Source: Gammaproteobacteria bacterium (GTDB taxonomy: Bacteria > Pseudomonadota > Gammaproteobacteria > Chromatiales > Chromatiaceae). Taken from it: 13,951 bases of DNA. Made by a program: the position numbers and the translations under genes. Every line of letters begins with the position of its first letter. Within the stretch, counting starts at the first letter, position 1. Positions 1 to 8,600 of this stretch are shown here, in pieces. Under the pieces are notes generated by a model, which worked only from the letters and a program-made list of their open reading frames with translations, was not told where the DNA came from and made no database searches. The stretch lies in contig JAHDCB010000026.1 in assembly GCA_020630035.1 (NCBI GenBank), positions 1-13,951 of the forward strand. The letters are read 5' to 3'.

Positions 1-2
1 AC

Positions 3-1574
3 TTTATTCCTGTGCATTATCATCTGATCAACTACCGTTACGAAGAGTCGGTAGAACTATTGAAAAAAGCGGTGGAGGTACAACCCACTCACTGGAGTGC
101 GCACTCCCAGCTCGGCATCAATATGCTGCGCCTGAATGATATTGAAGGTGCAAAAAAACATCTTGAAATCGCTTATACCGGCGACCCGTATGACACAGCC
201 ACCGTCAATACGCTGAGGTTGCTCGAAACACTGAAAGACTTCAGAGACATAGACACCGTCGCCACCTATACCTTTAATGGCGATGGCAGCGTACCGGTAG
301 TGATGCGCCTGCATAAAGATGAAGCTGATTATCTATCACCGTATGTTGAAGAGCTGACCAGACGTGCCGTCGATACATTTACCAGTCGATATGAATTTGA
401 ACTGGAAGAACCACTGATTGTCGAGCTGTTTCCCAATCACGATGACTTTGCTGTGCGCACCGTCAGCACGCCCGGGGTAGGTTTACTGGGGGTTGCTTTC
501 GGCTATCTGTTAGCAATGGACAGTCCTTCCGGTCGCCCGCCGGGTGACTTTCACTGGGGCAGCGTGCTGTGGCACGAACTGGCTCATGTGTTCACTATCA
601 AAAAATCCAGTCACAGAATGCCGCGCTGGTTTACCGAAGGGGTTTCGGTATACGAAGAATGGAATACCGGCCCGCTAGCCGGACGACATATTCCGATAGA
701 GGTGCTTGAAGCAATAAAGGAAAAGAAACTGTTACCTGTCGCGGAACTCGACAACGGCTTTGTGCGTCCGACCTATCCGAATCAGGTAACCGTGTCGTAC
801 ATGCAGGCCGGCCTGGTTTGTCAGCTGATCAGTGAGCGCTGGGGGCACGACAAGCTGCCTGAAATGCTCACTTTGTTTAACCAGCGTAAAGATACCACTC
901 ACACCATAGAAGCGGTGCTGGGCGTTACGCCGGAAGCGCTTGATCGGGAACTCGAAGCATTTATTAATCGCGAGTTCGGAACGGTAATTTCACAATTCGA
1001 TGAATGGAGAGAGATTGTCACCTCCGTCAACCGTGCCTATCAGTCACAACAATGGACCACCGTCGTTGCATTAGCGGATCAGGCCAATGAAATCTATCCG
1101 GAGTATGTTGGAAAAGGAAACACCTGGGTACCATTGCACGATGCCTATGTCGCTATGGGTAGAAACGATGATGCGATAGCAGCTTTACAAACCTGGTTTG
1201 ACTACGGTGGTTATCAGCCTGACATGCTGCATCAACTCGCACACCGTCTGCGCGACGAAGGGCAAACCGACAAAGCAATTGAAGTGCTTGAGTCAATCAA
1301 CTGGGTACTGCCAAACAATATAGACCTGCACGAAAAACTGGGACAGGACTACTTTGCCACCGGTAACTATCCGGGTGCGCTTAGAGAATTCAAATCGTTG
1401 CTCGGGTTAAACCCGCACGACAAATCTGTGGTCTATCTGAACATCGCCCGCACCTACCAGCAACTGGGCGATACCCGAATGGCCAAACGCAATGTATTGC
1501 AGGCTCTTGAACAGGCGCCCTTCTTCCGTGAGGCGCAGGACCTGCTTGTTGAACTTACCGGAGATTCATCTTGA
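3..1574 (+). CDS. TPR and peptidase MA-like metallopeptidase, 5' partial
   Basis: The frame is open through the left edge (codons at 3, 6 and 9 are sense), so the true start lies upstream; the GTG at 12 is probably internal. Counting from that GTG, residues 1-75 are TPR-like (YRYEESVELLKKAVE followed by a second helix pair). Residues 90-330 resemble the peptidase MA-like domain, with the zinc motif HELAH at 188-192 and a downstream FTEG whose glutamate (209) fits the third zinc ligand of a gluzincin. Residues ~340-515 are again TPR-like (for example NYPGALREFKSLLGLNPHDK). The likely role is a protein-processing or scaffold protein of the cell envelope; the signal peptide, if any, would be in the missing part. 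It overlaps the moxR-type gene by 4 nt, so the two are probably translationally coupled. The fold assignment is fairly sure; the substrate is unknown. Confidence 0.8.
   Translation, partial: FIPVHYHLINYRYEESVELLKKAVEVQPTHWSAHSQLGINMLRLNDIEGAKKHLEIAYTGDPYDTATVNTLRLLETLKDFRDIDTVATYTFNGDGSVPVVMRLHKDEADYLSPYVEELTRRAVDTFTSRYEFELEEPLIVELFPNHDDFAVRTVSTPGVGLLGVAFGYLLAMDSPSGRPPGDFHWGSVLWHELAHVFTIKKSSHRMPRWFTEGVSVYEEWNTGPLAGRHIPIEVLEAIKEKKLLPVAELDNGFVRPTYPNQVTVSYMQAGLVCQLISERWGHDKLPEMLTLFNQRKDTTHTIEAVLGVTPEALDRELEAFINREFGTVISQFDEWREIVTSVNRAYQSQQWTTVVALADQANEIYPEYVGKGNTWVPLHDAYVAMGRNDDAIAALQTWFDYGGYQPDMLHQLAHRLRDEGQTDKAIEVLESINWVLPNNIDLHEKLGQDYFATGNYPGALREFKSLLGLNPHDKSVVYLNIARTYQQLGDTRMAKRNVLQALEQAPFFREAQDLLVELTGDSS
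1560..1563 (+). promoter_or_regulatory. Ribosome binding site for the MoxR-type gene
   Basis: GGAG lies 7 nt upstream of the TTG at 1571 and inside the end of the preceding gene. It supports the uncommon TTG start, which sits in the overlap TTGA shared with the upstream stop codon. Confidence 0.7.
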
Positions 1575-2575
1575 GTGACAATCCCACGGCAGATCATGCT
1601 GCCAGAGACGTCGAAGAATTTCGTTATGTGATGGACAACATCCGCCGTCAGGTGGGTCATGTGATTGTCGGTCAGGATGAAACTGTCGAACACCTGCTGA
1701 TCACGCTGCTGGTGGGTGGACACTGTCTGATTACAGGTATGCCGGGTACAGCGAAGACACTGCTGGTGCGAACGCTGTCTGAAGCGCTGGGACTTGACTT
1801 CAATCGCATACAGTTTACCCCCGACCTGATGCCGACAGACATCACCGGTACCGACATAGTCGATGAAGATGAAAACGGTCGTCGAAACTGGACCTTTGTA
1901 CCGGGGCCGGTATTTACCAACGTGTTACTGGCGGATGAAATCAATCGAACACCACCGAAGACACAGGCAGCCTTGCTGGAAGCGATGCAGGAAAAGTCTG
2001 CCACGGTACGAGGCACCATGCACCAGCTGCCCAAACCGTTCTTTGTACTGGCCACTCAGAATCCACTTGAACTCGAAGGCACGTATCCGCTGCCCGAAGC
2101 GCAGCTTGATCGCTTTCTGTTTAACCTGATGCTCGACTACCTGCCAGCACACGACGAACTGGAAGTCGTGGCAAGATTCACTTCAGATGTCGCCACCCCT
2201 ACCCCGACCCGCTGCACAGATGCCGCACAGATTATTGCTTTTCAACAACTGGTGCGACAGGTACCGGTGTCTGAATCCGTTGCCCGTTATGCAGTCGACC
2301 TGGTGCGCGCAACCCGACCAGCCGATGAGGCCGCACCGGAAGTCGTAAAAAAATACGTCAAGTTCGGTGCAAGTGTGCGAGCTACCTTGTTCCTGACGTT
2401 GTCAGCCAAAGCACGGGCACTGATGAATGGCCGCTATCACGTAACTACTGAAGATATGGCAGCACTGGCAGCCCCCGTGTTGCGCCACCGCGTACTCCTG
2501 AATTACTTTGCCGACGCAGACAATGTATCGATGGAAGATGTGATTGGAGAAATCATCCGTACCCGTGGTGCTTAA
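1571..2575 (+). CDS. MoxR-family AAA+ ATPase
   Basis: This 334-residue protein is the usual length for a MoxR-type AAA+ ATPase (AAA_3 domain plus C-terminal lid). Walker A is GMPGTAKT at 56-63, Walker B is VLLADEIN at 118-125, sensor 1 is ATQNP at 161-165, and the conserved EAQLDRF at 176-182 carries the likely arginine finger or trans-acting arginine. Residues ~240-330 form the helical lid. The start is TTG at 1571, chosen because GGAG lies 7 nt upstream and the residues just after it fit the family; no better ATG lies before the VGQ motif at 33-35. MoxR ATPases act as cytosolic chaperone-like remodelers and are typically encoded beside DUF58 and vWA membrane proteins, as here. The family is certain; the specific client is inferred to be one or more of the vWA proteins encoded downstream. 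Confidence 0.95.
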   Translation: MSDNPTADHAARDVEEFRYVMDNIRRQVGHVIVGQDETVEHLLITLLVGGHCLITGMPGTAKTLLVRTLSEALGLDFNRIQFTPDLMPTDITGTDIVDEDENGRRNWTFVPGPVFTNVLLADEINRTPPKTQAALLEAMQEKSATVRGTMHQLPKPFFVLATQNPLELEGTYPLPEAQLDRFLFNLMLDYLPAHDELEVVARFTSDVATPTPTRCTDAAQIIAFQQLVRQVPVSESVARYAVDLVRATRPADEAAPEVVKKYVKFGASVRATLFLTLSAKARALMNGRYHVTTEDMAALAAPVLRHRVLLNYFADADNVSMEDVIGEIIRTRGA

Positions 2576-2580
2576 ATAAC

Positions 2581-3516
2581 ATGAACAGCTCCCGGCAAAC
2601 CGCTGCAGGTGACAACCCGCATCGATGGCTCGAACCAGCGACGCTGGCACGCCTGTCTAATCTGGAACTTGTCGCCAAAGCGGTGGTTGACGGATTCTTT
2701 ACGGGTATGCATCGCTCACCCTACTTCGGTTTCAGTCAGGAGTTTGCCGAATACAAAGCCTATAACGACGGCGATGATCCGCGTTTCATTGACTGGAACG
2801 TGTACGCGCGCACCGACCGTACTTATATCAAACGGTTTCTGGGAGAAACCAATACTGCACTGAACCTGTTAATTGATGTAAGCGGATCAATGAGCTATCG
2901 CTCAGCTGATGTCAGCAAGTTGCAGTACGCAAAATTTCTCAGTGCCACACTGGCGTACCTTGCGCGAAAACAACACGATGCGATCGGCGTTACCTTGTTT
3001 GATGACCGCATTCGTGAAGTCATGCCGCCCGCTTCACACCCCGATACTTTATACCGGTTACTTGCAATGCTGGACCGCACCCAAGCCGGAGAAGGCACAG
3101 AGATTCATGACAGCCTTCAGCACATTGCCGGCACCGTGACCAGGCGCGGTATTCTGGTAGTGATGTCCGATTTTTACTGCGACCCGGAAACACTGGGTAA
3201 AAACCTATTGCCACTGGTTAACCGTGGTCATGAGGTCGTGTTGTTTCAGCTGCTGGATGCAGGTGAACTGACACCCGGTGACACACTGAAAAGCATGCGG
3301 TCTCCGGCAACCCTGAAAGATCTCGAAAGCGACGGTGAAATTAAAGTCACCGCAGAGTTTATGCGCGATGAATACCCTGCCCGTATTGCCGCCCATATAG
3401 AGGCGTTGAAAACTGCAGCTAACCGCTATGGCTTTACCCACGTACTAAGCAATACCGCAAAGCCGCTTGACGATATGCTGCAACACTACCTGACCGTGCG
3501 TCAGCAGCAACGGTAA
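2581..3516 (+). CDS. DUF58 protein with vWA-type MIDAS motif
   Basis: This 311-residue protein has the DUF58 signature at ~49-92 (YFGFSQEF, GDDPRFIDWNVYAR, FLGETN), followed by a vWA-like fold. MIDAS residues are visible: DVSGS at 99-103, Thr173 in GEGTEIHDSL and Asp197 in VVMSDFY, so metal binding is probably intact. No membrane segment or signal peptide is seen, so it should be cytosolic and is the natural direct partner of the MoxR ATPase encoded 5 nt upstream. The ATG at 2581 has no clear Shine-Dalgarno sequence, and translation probably depends on coupling to the preceding gene. Some DUF58 proteins elsewhere have N-terminal membrane helices; this is the short soluble type. Confidence 0.92.
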   Translation: MNSSRQTAAGDNPHRWLEPATLARLSNLELVAKAVVDGFFTGMHRSPYFGFSQEFAEYKAYNDGDDPRFIDWNVYARTDRTYIKRFLGETNTALNLLIDVSGSMSYRSADVSKLQYAKFLSATLAYLARKQHDAIGVTLFDDRIREVMPPASHPDTLYRLLAMLDRTQAGEGTEIHDSLQHIAGTVTRRGILVVMSDFYCDPETLGKNLLPLVNRGHEVVLFQLLDAGELTPGDTLKSMRSPATLKDLESDGEIKVTAEFMRDEYPARIAAHIEALKTAANRYGFTHVLSNTAKPLDDMLQHYLTVRQQQR

Positions 3517-3700
3517 CCGTCACTATGTTGATGACAACGTCCGATGTATTTCTGCCACCTGTCATTCGCAACAGCGGTATCGCTTCACCGCCAGCGTCGA
3601 GTGCCCCCGTCAGCAACAGGTTTAATTTGTATATTATAAATTGGCTGCCTGAAACGTTTTTTCAGCCGGGGCGACTGCACTGTGTCCAACGGGGTGCTTC
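3517..3700 (+). other. 184-nt gap inside the operon
   Basis: This is the only sizeable gap in an otherwise tight operon. It contains an AT-rich stretch at 3621-3642 with TATTAT (3632-3637) and TATAAA (3635-3640) but no convincing -35 element at the right distance. An imperfect hairpin follows at 3643-3667: GGCT/AGCC outer arms and GAAA/TTTC inner arms with a 4-nt bulge. An internal promoter or a processing/attenuation site is possible but not demonstrated. A 59-codon ORF spans nearly the whole gap and is listed separately. GGGG at 3691-3694 is the probable ribosome binding site of the next gene, 6 nt before its ATG. Confidence 0.5.
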
Positions 3701-3704
3701 ATGA
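3525..3704 (+). CDS. Candidate small ORF filling the operon gap
   Basis: An ATG at 3525, 8 nt after the DUF58 stop, opens a 59-codon frame that ends at TGA 3702-3704, overlapping the next gene's ATG at 3701 as ATGA. A second in-frame ATG lies at 3531. The predicted product begins MLMTTSDVFLPPV, has no obvious membrane helix or known motif, and is rich in Ser/Pro in its first half. The placement fits the coupled layout of the operon. Against it, there is no clear Shine-Dalgarno sequence and no recognisable family. It could also be a decayed remnant of a gene or simple chance. Confidence 0.25.
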   Translation: MLMTTSDVFLPPVIRNSGIASPPASSAPVSNRFNLYIINWLPETFFQPGRLHCVQRGAS

Positions 3705-5662
3705 CTTTACTCGCCCCGCTTTTTCTACTCGGACTTCTGGGGCTGACCATACCCTGGTGGCTGCATTTAATCAGCACCGACGATCCGCCGAAGCAGGATT
3801 TTGGTTCCAGTATGTTTCTGGAACAGCAGCAAACTGTATCGTCACGGCAGTCCCGCCTGCGTTATCTGTTGTTGTTACTGCTCCGAACACTCGCTGTCGC
3901 GCTCATTGCACTGCTGTTTGCAGAACCGGTACTCGAGAAGCTGCAACTGCCCGGCAATGAATCATCCCGGCACATTGTGGTGGTCGACACGTCATTGTCA
4001 CAAAGTCATGTACAGCGATGGGATAAAACACAATCGCTTGCCACGGATATTATCAACTCAATTCCCACTGATGATCAGGTGTTAGTGGTCGGCGCGGGTG
4101 CGGCCATGTCGCTTGACGACAGCAACGATTACTCCGCATCGGCGGCGCTTGGCTTTCTGGCATCGTTAAGCCCCGATGCGCAGCGGCTACCGTTCAGTCG
4201 TATCAGCAGCGTGGTTAACGGGCTGGTCAGGGAAAGCCCGCTGCCGGTAGAGGTTCATATTGTCAGCGACTTCCAGCAAAGCGCAATGCCCGACAGGTTT
4301 TCAGATCTGGCCATTACCGGCATTGATCAATTGCAACTGTATTCCACCGCAACTGCCACTGACAGCAATGTCTCAGTGACCGCGGTGCTGAGTGAATCCG
4401 CCGACGGTCAGGCGGATTTGTCTGCACTGGTACAAAACCACTCAGCGCAATCAGTGACCAGAGAAGTGATCATTCAGTCGGAAGCGGGCACCATAACCAT
4501 CAAAAGCATTGAACTGGCAGCGGACGCAAGAACCCTGGTGCCTTTTGAATCACTTGATACCAGCAACGCCGGCGGCAGCCTCACGGTCGCACTGTCTCCC
4601 TCCGATGATCTGATCGCTGACGATACTTTTACCATTGCCATCCCTGATGGCAAACGCACTGACATCACCGTCATCAGCGGCATCAGAGAAAACCTTGCGA
4701 CCACTTATGTGAGTGCAGCTATTGAGTCAGATCCGCGTTATCGTGCGCTGGTGATAGACGGTGACTCAGTATCGGCAGCACAGGCGAGTGCCATGCTGAT
4801 CGTGCCGGATGCATCAACGTTAACCGATCGTGGCGGCAGCGACCTGCAGGAATATCTCAGTAACGGTGGTTCGGTGCTGCTGTTTGTCGGCAGCCAGCCG
4901 CACAGCGCCAATATACGCAGCTTGCTCAATATCTCACTGAACACCGGTAACAATGCGCTTGCTTACCGCATCAATACCACCGACGCCTCGCAGCCGGTGG
5001 TACGCGGACTGGCCGGCGACTGGCGGGCGCTGTCGTTACAAAACCTGGTCAACATCAGCACCACAGCATCCGATCGGATCATACTGGCCACCGCCGACAG
5101 AACACCCTTGTTAATAGAACGAAGCGTCGGTAGTGGACGGCTGCTGATCTTTGCCAGTGCACTGGATCCTTTGTGGAATAATCTCGCCCTGGAACCTCTG
5201 TTTGTCCCGTTTGTGATTCGTTCACTGGAATACCTGCGCGGTGAATCAGCGGCCAGCAGAAACCTGTCGATTGGTGATTCCATCGCACTGGCGCCCGGCG
5301 CACAGTTGCTCAACAGCAGCGGAGAATCGCTGCGTGAACTGGCCGAGCTAACCAGAAGAGGCAACTTCACCTTCAGCGATCCGGGTGTGTACACTGTGGA
5401 GAGCAGCTCGGGGATCAACTATCTGTCGGTCAATACAGATCCGCTGGAATCCAGGCTTGATACACTGGAAGCCTCTCAATTTGAACGCTGGCAGAAAATG
5501 GGTGACAACGAATCCGCCACCGGCGTCACTTCGATTGAACAGGAATCGGCAGCGGCAAACCGGCAAAGCCTTTGGTACTGGCTGCTGCTATGTCTGATGG
5601 CGGTGGCACTTGCCGAGTCGCTGTACAGCCATCGGCACTTGTGGGTAAAACGTGGAGCATGA
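3701..5662 (+). CDS. BatA-type membrane protein with vWA-like and amidotransferase-like regions
   Basis: This 653-residue protein opens with the BatA/aerotolerance N-terminal module: a membrane helix at ~4-23 ending IPWWLHL, a linker, and a second helix at ~56-75. A vWA-like region follows, with a MIDAS-type DTSLS at 96-100 and SDF at 189-191 as the probable later MIDAS Asp; a clear MIDAS threonine is not seen. Residues ~362-400 (IVPDAS...LSNGGSVLLFVGS) resemble the glutamine-amidotransferase-like part of this family, and GSGRLLIFASALDPLWNNL with PLFVPFVIRSLEYL at ~477-512 is typical of it. A last helix lies at ~624-643 with a short basic C-terminus. Between helices 2 and 3 is a long soluble region. 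It is expected to be an inner-membrane partner of the MoxR/DUF58 pair. The start at 3701 has GGGG 6 nt upstream. Confidence 0.85.
   Translation: MTLLAPLFLLGLLGLTIPWWLHLISTDDPPKQDFGSSMFLEQQQTVSSRQSRLRYLLLLLLRTLAVALIALLFAEPVLEKLQLPGNESSRHIVVVDTSLSQSHVQRWDKTQSLATDIINSIPTDDQVLVVGAGAAMSLDDSNDYSASAALGFLASLSPDAQRLPFSRISSVVNGLVRESPLPVEVHIVSDFQQSAMPDRFSDLAITGIDQLQLYSTATATDSNVSVTAVLSESADGQADLSALVQNHSAQSVTREVIIQSEAGTITIKSIELAADARTLVPFESLDTSNAGGSLTVALSPSDDLIADDTFTIAIPDGKRTDITVISGIRENLATTYVSAAIESDPRYRALVIDGDSVSAAQASAMLIVPDASTLTDRGGSDLQEYLSNGGSVLLFVGSQPHSANIRSLLNISLNTGNNALAYRINTTDASQPVVRGLAGDWRALSLQNLVNISTTASDRIILATADRTPLLIERSVGSGRLLIFASALDPLWNNLALEPLFVPFVIRSLEYLRGESAASRNLSIGDSIALAPGAQLLNSSGESLRELAELTRRGNFTFSDPGVYTVESSSGINYLSVNTDPLESRLDTLEASQFERWQKMGDNESATGVTSIEQESAAANRQSLWYWLLLCLMAVALAESLYSHRHLWVKRGA
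5654..5657 (+). promoter_or_regulatory. Ribosome binding site deciding the DUF4175-type start
   Basis: GGAG lies 6 nt before the ATG at 5664 and just ahead of the upstream stop (5660-5662). It favours ATG 5664 over the in-frame GTG at 5652, which precedes this site and has no comparable sequence of its own. Confidence 0.75.
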
Positions 5663-5663
5663 C

Positions 5664-8600
5664 ATGACGACACGCAGACGCAGCCGCATTAACTACCAAC
5701 AACGCTTCGACAAATATTTACGCCAATACCGTCGGCGTTATCGCTTCAGAAATTTTGCCGTAACGCTGGCCGCAGTGTTGTTTGCCGCCGTCGTCGTGAG
5801 TCTGCTCACCGCCGTGCTGGGAGACACCCTCGCCTATTCATCGTGGCTCTACTACCCGGCACGGATAATTCTGGCAATCGCCGCCATTGCGATCGTTATC
5901 TACCTGTTTATCAAACCAGACAGAAAAATCAAAGAAGCCGATGGAGCCGGTGAAATTGAAGCTGCGGTACCGGCCTTCGACGGTCGCGCTGAAACCTACC
6001 TCGACATGAAACGCCGCAATGCCGACTCGCCATTCGTCGGGCTGCTGGCGAGAGACGCATCGCGTAAAGCCGCCAACGCACCGGTTGGCAAGCTGTTACC
6101 TACCTCGGAAATTGTCGGACCGATTATCGCCGGTGGTGCGTTGGTGGTGTTACTCGGCTGGCTGTTTACCGCGATGCCGATGCAGTGGCGCTCAGGCCTG
6201 CATCACCTGTGGCTCGGCTGGTTCAAGCAGGACATCCTGCCGGAACGTTCTATTACACTGGAACCGGGTGATACAAAAATCCGGCTCGGCGACAGCCTCG
6301 CAGTAATTGCCTGGCCGCAGGGTTTTGAAAGTGACTTTGCCGAGTTGCACATTCGCAAACGAATTGACGGCAGTGCCAGCGGCGACTGGGACACCATTGA
6401 GATGAATCGCAAACCCGACGGCAGCTTTGCTTTCACCATGTACGGCATCAGCGATCCACTCGACTACTATGTGTCGTCGGCGTTTACCAAAAGTGAACAG
6501 GCCAGTGTTGAAGTCGTTGTACCGGCTAAAATCGAAAGCCTGACCCTGACCTACAACTACCCTGCATGGACTAAGCGCGAACCAAGAACCGTGAATAACG
6601 GCGGTAACATTGCTGCCGTCAGCGGGACTGTTGTCGATCTGTTGATTGAAACCGACAAACCACTCAACGATGGTGAACTGCTGGTTGATAAAGTGGCCGG
6701 CAAGCTACAAGCCGAAGGTGAGCTGAGCTATCGTGCATCAATTACGATAGAACCGGACAACGCCAGTTATCAACTCGCTGACGTATACGACGATGATCGC
6801 ATTATGTTGTCACCGGAATACGCCATCGAAATCACTGAAGATGCCAGCCCGACCATCAGCTTCAGCCTGCCCGCCGGCGATCATAACGCCACCGCAATTG
6901 AAGAGGTCACTGTCATTGCCAAAGCAGCTGACGACTACGCAGTCAACGATGTATTACTGCACTACTCGCTCAATGGCGGCGAGTGGCAGTCTGTCGAATT
7001 GAATGCAGATGAAAACTACAGTCATGTGTTTATGCTCGAAGAATTCACCACAGAGTTCAACGAGCCATTGCTGCCCGGCGATCTGCTGACCTACTACGCA
7101 GAAGCACGTGACCGGGAGCAGTCCACCTCCACCGATATTCAGTTTATTGATATCCGTCCGTTCGAAAGACGCTATACCCAGTCGCAGCAATCCGGCGGCG
7201 GGGGTGGCGGAGGTCAGCAGGAACCGCCGCCGGGAGAAATATCTCAGCGTCAGCGAGAGATTCTGGTGGCAACCTGGAACCTGATAAAAACTCAGGAGGA
7301 ATTACCGCAGACCACTACGGGTGCCGGTGCTTTTCCTGCACGGGGACTGCCGCGTCGCAACACGCCGCAGCAGACGATGCTAAATGAAAACGCCGCATTG
7401 CTTGCCGACCTGCAGACCAAACTTGCCGACCAGGCGCAAAAGCTGGCCGAGCGCGCCGAAGCAAGACAGCTGCTCGACAACGACCCCAAAATTGCGCAGT
7501 TCGTTGAATACATGCAAAAGGCTGCTGAAGCCATGCGACCTTCCGCTGACGAACTCGGTACACAATCACTGCAGGAAGCTGTCAGGCACCAGCAACGTGC
7601 ATTGCAGTTTCTGCGGCGTGGTGAGCTGTTATTCAACGACATCACCATCAATCAAAACCAAAGCAATGGCGAAGGCAACAGTGCCGGACGCGATATGGCC
7701 GAGATCTACGAACTAGAAATGGATCTGGCTAAAAACCAGTACGAAACCCCCGATCAGATACAACAAAGACGCAGTGGCAACCAACCTGAAGACGATGCAC
7801 TGCAGAAACTGAAAGATCTGGCCAGGCGACAACAGCAGCTGGCAGAAGCAGCCAAAAACAAAGAGCTGTCGATGGCTGAAAAATGGGAACAGGAAAAACT
7901 GCGTCGCGAACTGGAACAACTCCAGCGCGAACTGGAACAGCTGCAACGCAATGCCTCTCAGCAGAGCAGCGAACAGAATCAATCAGCTCAAAATCAGTCG
8001 TCCCAGAGTCAATCTTCTCAGAGTCAATCGTCCCAGGGACAGTCATCGCAGGGTCAGTCATCAGACGGTCAGTCGCAGGCAGACGCCCAGTCACAACAAT
8101 CCGACAGCAACGAACAAAGTGCTGAGAATTCACAGCAAAGCAGTCAACAGCAGGCGATGCAGAATCTCGAGCAGGCTATCCGTGATCTGCAAAACGCCGA
8201 CGCAAATCAGTCGGGAGAGCAGTCACAACAGGCAATGGAATCTGCCAGCCGCCGTTTACAGGAATCGCTGCAGCAGATGCAGCAGGCCAGACAGCAGCGT
8301 TTGCAGGATCAGTTGGCTGATGCCGCAGACAGCGTACGTGATCTGACTCAACAGCAGCGCGATACCGAGCAGCAATTGCGGGACGCACTCGAACGTTCGA
8401 TCGAAGCGCGCAACCGAAACGAATTCACCAGCGGGCTGACACAGGAGCAGCAGCAACGCCTGGCAGAACAAAAAAGGCAGATGCAACGTGAACTCGAAGC
8501 GGTGAAGCAACAGCTCGCCGATGCTGCAACACGCTTTGCCGAAGATGCACCGCAAACCAGCGACAGGCTGCAACAGGCGCTGGAGCAACTCGATGACACC

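Noticed and set aside
12..14. GTG as the start of the first gene
   Set aside because: The frame continues open to the left edge and the protein begins in the middle of a TPR-like helix, so the gene is cut by the window.
5652..5654. GTG as the start of the DUF4175-type gene
   Set aside because: It would place the GGAG ribosome site inside the gene and extend the overlap; ATG 5664 has correct 6-nt spacing.
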